From Pempheris klunzingeri (taxonomy: Eukaryota; Chordata; Actinopteri; Acropomatiformes; Pempheridae): a DNA stretch of 64,000 nt. The translations under genes and the position numbers were made by a program. The notes beneath the pieces were generated by a model. That model made no database searches and had not been told where the DNA came from. It saw nothing but the letters and a program-made list of their open reading frames with translations. This document shows positions 52,533 to 64,000 of the stretch, one piece after another (the first letter of the stretch is position 1; every line of letters begins with the position of its first letter). The stretch covers positions 5,859,501 to 5,923,500 of the forward strand of contig NC_092020.1 of the NCBI RefSeq assembly GCF_042242105.1. Reading direction: 5' to 3'.

Positions 52533-53581
52533 GCTGGTCCTGGTTGTCACTGAGAGAAAGGACCGATGTTCACTGTTCGCTCCGTTAAAAAGAGAGATGT
52601 TTGCTTTCCTAGAAGGAAGGTCGATATCGAGTTGCCAGCCGTGATTATACAAGCGGACTCAGTGTTGTTGCCAAACAAATCCAACGGTGGGAGGAGACAG
52701 GGAGCATTACTGTGGGGGTGTGTTCAAGAGACACACCGGGACACCGAGGTTACACACGACCTAACAGTGTTGTCTCATAGCAAACCGTAATAACCGGTGA
52801 ACAGATAACATCAGCACTTAAATAGACAAAAGAGGTGAAAAGACAGATGACCGGATGGTCACATTGATCAGGAACTGCTAGGTAATATAATAACAGAACA
52901 CATTACAGTGTTTAGGCAGATGAAGGTGTAATTAATGTATTTGTTACCATAGAAGTTTTGGTTTGACTATACTATACTCTATAGTATAGAGTTGGAGTAT
53001 AAAACTAGAGTATAGTATAGAGTCTATACCATACTGTAATGTTCCTAGTATCACACAGTGATCCGAGTATCTAATGTACCACTAGAGGACGGCAACACAC
53101 CGTATATTCTCTACGCTTTTATCATAAGTGGACTATTATGACAGTAAAAGCCCAACGAAATTAAACAGCCACCTAATGCACGGAAGAACGATAATAACAT
53201 ACACGTTGTGACTATTCAGACATACAGTTTGTGCATCTTTATGGCAATTTTAGCTGAGATTTTAAGTCAGTTTGTTTTTGTGGAGGAGGCACTCTTATTG
53301 TGGAGGACCCTGTCCGGAAGTGGTACTGTTGTCGTTGCAGCAGAGAGAGGCTAGCGCTGTTAGCTCCGCGGACAGGAACACCTCACTACTGACGACTGCT
53401 AAGCTGTTATTTCCAAGCGGACCGACAGTTTTACTCGGTCTCTGGAGAACAAAAAACGCTGCCTGCCACTTTAACCCCCGTACGACAAAAATAGTTGTCG
53501 TCAGCGTTATGACTAATTTATTTTTAGTGCCCAGGTTGTATTCTTAGCATTAGCCTCTGAGCAAAGGTCTGACTGCCAGAC
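52533..53581. promoter_or_regulatory. shared ctsf/aup1 divergent promoter region
   Basis: 1,049 nt between two opposite start codons, so both 5' UTRs and promoters must lie here unless first exons are missing. An ETS-like CCGGAAGT at 53314-53321 sits on the aup1 side. A local cluster of AT-rich inverted repeats lies at 52965-53024. No TATA box is obvious. Confidence 0.5.
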
Positions 53582-60922
<7,341 letters not shown>

Positions 60923-62173
60923 AACACACTTTGGGTCAAGCCATCATTGAAAGCTTGTCAGAGAGAAGCATATTCCACTTGCATAGCTGTCTAATTTGAA
61001 TGGTGATTTTATATTCTGTCAACAGGTTCTGTTGAAAAACAGATTTTGAAGTATTCAGAACATGTACATGTTGATGGAACAGTGATTATGCATGTGTTTA
61101 ATTCTTCATTCTGGCTGATACATAATTTTGATAACAATTTGTATTACGATCCACTGACTGTGAATCATCTATTTATTTTTATAATGTCCAGAGTCGTCGA
61201 CAAAATAAAGTTCAGCTTGACCTTAAGAAGTTTCTCTTTCCATTTTTCTTTTGACGTTGATTCAGATGTCCACAGTTTGGCTTGTGAATTATAAAGTTTA
61301 AATGTGAATTGCAAATTGGTATATTGAATGTTGATTTTTAAATGTAAGGACAGCTGCTCTGACTATGTTTCTATTAAATGCAGGACAACCAGCTCCTGCC
61401 ATAAGAGGGAGCCAGAGAGTAATTATAACAACCACTGAAACTCAGTGGTCCTTCAACAGTCCAGAGAAAACTTGTCTGAACTGGAGTCTCTTCAGTCCTC
61501 TTTGGTCTGTTGACAAAAATAAAGAATGAAACTAAAAATGTCCAACACTAGAGACTGGTGAGTAATAGTGATTCATGCATGAATATGAGCAAATATGAAG
61601 GAGCAAATTAGCCATATCCTGTTGGCAAAAGGTCCAAAATAAATGTCTTCAGATTTAATTGAATGTGAACGAACACTTGCAGTGATACCGAAATGTAGAT
61701 CTAGTTCACTGGATCCACTAATGAGTGGCCCACATCCATAATAAATCTTGTACACTGGATGTGACACCGTGTCTCAGGACACGTTTGAGCCAAGCGGGTC
61801 CTGCATGGGAAAATGTGTGACCGCTCTCAGGCCCATCGAGCTTAGAGGCAACCGAAATGTCTGTGTCGTAAATATCAAATCTGGGCAGCTCGTTTATCAG
61901 AGGAAAGGTCAGCGGTTTATGTGATGGCAAATTCCTGGACATTCTCGCAAACGAACAGATCAGATCAGTTTGTTTGTTTCACACCTGCTGGCGCTGCGGC
62001 TCTGCAACTGGATGCTGCTTTAATCGTCAGACAACTATTCTCAAACAGATCATTTGATCAGGAGACACATATTTCCCGCGGTCCCTGAAGGCAGCGCTCC
62101 GCTCCGCCGGATATGACGTTCCTTCCTTCCTCAGTGAACAGTAGTCTGGTTAAGCTAGGACGCTAAGCTCGCG
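60923..62173. other. aup1 3' UTR and fnta upstream region
   Basis: The aup1 3' UTR holds AATAAA at 61204-61209 and again at 61518-61523. The last about 200 nt (61980-62173) is more GC-rich, with CCGGAT and TGACGT-like motifs (around 62106-62116), and probably contains the fnta promoter and 5' UTR. Confidence 0.5.
61204..61209 (+). promoter_or_regulatory. candidate aup1 polyadenylation signal
   Basis: AATAAA about 280 nt after the aup1 stop codon; an alternative is at 61518-61523. Confidence 0.5.
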
Positions 62174-63774
62174 ATGTCAGGTGTCGAGGAAACTTCAAAT
62201 GAATCTGTAGACCTTAAAGAAGACAAAGAGTTTGATGTAGAGGCTGAGTACCACCTCGGGGATGATTATTTTGCTGACCCGACGCGATATATGTTTTACA
62301 GGTAGTGTTTTGTTGATGATAAGTGCTTGGGTGGCTAGCTTGGTAGCTGCTCTGACGGAAACTACTTTCCCTGTCAACTTTAGTTTGCAATAATTGGCTC
62401 ATGTCTGATAACTTGTTGTCTGAAGTCATCTTTGAGTGAGTTTTGTCAATGTTTACCATTATAATGTAACCACTGGTGTCATGGGAATATACAGTAAACG
62501 TTAACCAGCTATCAATGGGATTAGTGTTGTGCTAATTGGTTAAACGCTGAAAGTTGGCCCCCGCCCCTGCCAAGCAGGAACATAAGAAAGTAATGATGCT
62601 AATAAACTGTTCCGACGCAGCCGTACCAATAAGGTTATCTTAATGTTTGCATTATGAATTTACATCTCTATCGCATATGTTTATCAAAGCACTGTAAGGA
62701 GAGCTAGCTACATGAGCTACCTTCAGGCAGTACTGTAGATCAGCAGCCAGGAGATCCACCCCCGTGTTTCTGTGTTTCAGAGACCGAAAGGAGTGGGCAG
62801 ACCTGGAGCCTGTTCCCCAGGATGATGGACCAAATCCTGTTGTGAAGATCGCCTACTCTGAAAAGTGTAAGATTGTTGGGATTGTTAGTAAGAGATGAAA
62901 GTCACACAGAAGAGAAAGCGACATGGACAGTTTTAGTTTTCATTCTGGCAATATGCTAATCTGGTACCACAGACATTGGACCAAACAAATATTCAGTAGT
63001 AGTTTAAGTCAGAACTTGGTTCTGGTTGGTGAAATTCAGATTTTTATAACCACTGACCACGTTTTTCTCCCAACAGTCTCAGATGTTTATGACTATTTCC
63101 GTGCACTCCTGAAGAATGATGAAAAGAGCGAGCGGGCCTTCACCTTGACAGCAGAGGCCATTGAGCTGAATGCTGCCAATTACACAGTTTGGTGAGCACG
63201 CTGCACGTTTGGAATATGGAAAACAATACTAATTAGTATTGTTTAATTTTTATAATAGGGTGGAAAACAAAGAACAATAGAGATTGCATTGTTTATTGAG
63301 ATTAGATTTTTGTCGTGTGTATTTTACTGTTTAAGATAATAGCTTATAAAATTATACATTTATATGATTTTAAATGTATAATTTTAAAGTGGTAGTTTGG
63401 AGAATGCTTGATAAAGCCTCAGACTAATGCTGTGCTGTGGATCGTAAAAGCTGCCTCAGTCAAACAGTATGATAATCTTAATAATAACCTCAAGTTTTGC
63501 TTGCATAGACATGATCAAAGATTTCACAGTCTCTCAGCTGTCAAACAATCACTTTATTTTACCCTCTGAATAAAATGTCGCAGTACATCTGTTTGTTGAT
63601 TTAAAAAAAAAAATGATAGTGTCCTTTGACACTGTATTATAACAGTTCTTGGGTTTGGGGGACGTGTAGGCACTACAGGCGAGTACTACTGCAGGCCCTG
63701 TCTAAGGACCTGAGGGAGGAGATGAATTACATTACTGCTATCATCGAGGAACAACCCAAAAACTACCAAGTCTG
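62174..63774 (+). CDS. fnta: farnesyltransferase/geranylgeranyltransferase-I alpha subunit, N-terminal part
   Basis: Shared alpha subunit of protein farnesyltransferase and geranylgeranyltransferase I, which prenylate CaaX proteins in the cytosol together with a beta subunit. Four exons are visible: 62174-62301, 62781-62866, 63077-63191, 63670-63774. All are GT-AG and in phase, about 144 residues, continuing past the right edge. The start [19 protein letters not shown] is an acidic low-complexity N-terminus. Then come [55 protein letters not shown], and the first PFTA-type helical repeats [19 protein letters not shown] and [16 protein letters not shown]. The gene is truncated only by the window. 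Confidence 0.95.
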
Positions 63775-64000
63775 GTGAGTGCTGACAAATTCATCTCATG
63801 TGTACATGTTTATGTAGCAGTTCTTAAATAATGTGACTTTAAAAAAATCATGATCCGGGTCTCATTGATATATGTGAAGTATTTGTTTGAAAAGGGTGCC
63901 TGTGTCTATTTCTTATTTTTGTTAACCTTTAATCCAGTATGAATAAAGAAATAAGACTGGGTTGAAGAAGGAATGTTAGTTTTTCTTTAAAAAAAGATTA

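Overview
The window is vertebrate nuclear DNA, almost certainly from a ray-finned (teleost) fish. The evidence is spliced genes with GT-AG introns and vertebrate protein families, very many CA/GT, CTAT and GA microsatellites, a tRNA-headed SINE family and a palindromic MITE-like element of kinds that I recall as common in percomorph fishes, and fish-like protein sequences. Most long open frames here are microsatellite read-through or shadows of exons. The real coding content is six genes, rebuilt exon by exon from splice sites, reading phase and family similarity.

Layout. (1) 1-34303, plus: the 3' part of a neuregulin-2 gene (nrg2). It opens inside a long 5' intron of more than 9.5 kb. Ten coding exons (9513-34303) give the Ig domain, EGF domain, transmembrane segment and full cytoplasmic tail, 566 residues; the first exon(s) lie outside the window. 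(2) 40318-41706, plus: a single-coding-exon beta-1,3-N-acetylglucosaminyltransferase of the B3GNT2 type (462 aa). (3) 43466-45154, minus: eif1ad, four coding exons, 175 aa. (4) 46883-52532, minus: cathepsin F (ctsf), 14 exons, 475 aa, with cystatin-like region, propeptide and intact catalytic triad. (5) 53582-60922, plus: aup1, 12 exons, 415 aa, with one GC-AG intron. (6) 62174 to beyond the right edge, plus: the first four exons of fnta, the farnesyltransferase/geranylgeranyltransferase-I alpha subunit.

Arrangement. b3gnt2-like and eif1ad converge. eif1ad and ctsf are in tandem on the minus strand. ctsf and aup1 are head to head with about 1.05 kb between start codons, so they probably share a promoter region. 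aup1 and fnta are in tandem. The genes belong to unrelated pathways: ErbB signalling, poly-LacNAc glycan synthesis, an eIF1A-like factor, lysosomal proteolysis, ER-associated degradation/lipid droplets, and protein prenylation. This is an ordinary animal neighbourhood, not an operon-like system.

I found no new multi-gene system, no RNA gene I can support, no CRISPR array and no viral gene. The observations most worth checking are a (TG)n repeat that directly forms the 3' splice site of an nrg2 tail exon, a reading-frame-required GC-AG intron in aup1, a perfect 27-bp hairpin and a 436-bp palindromic element in nrg2 introns, a long potential Z-DNA tract, and a B3GNT2-like enzyme with extra inserted segments.
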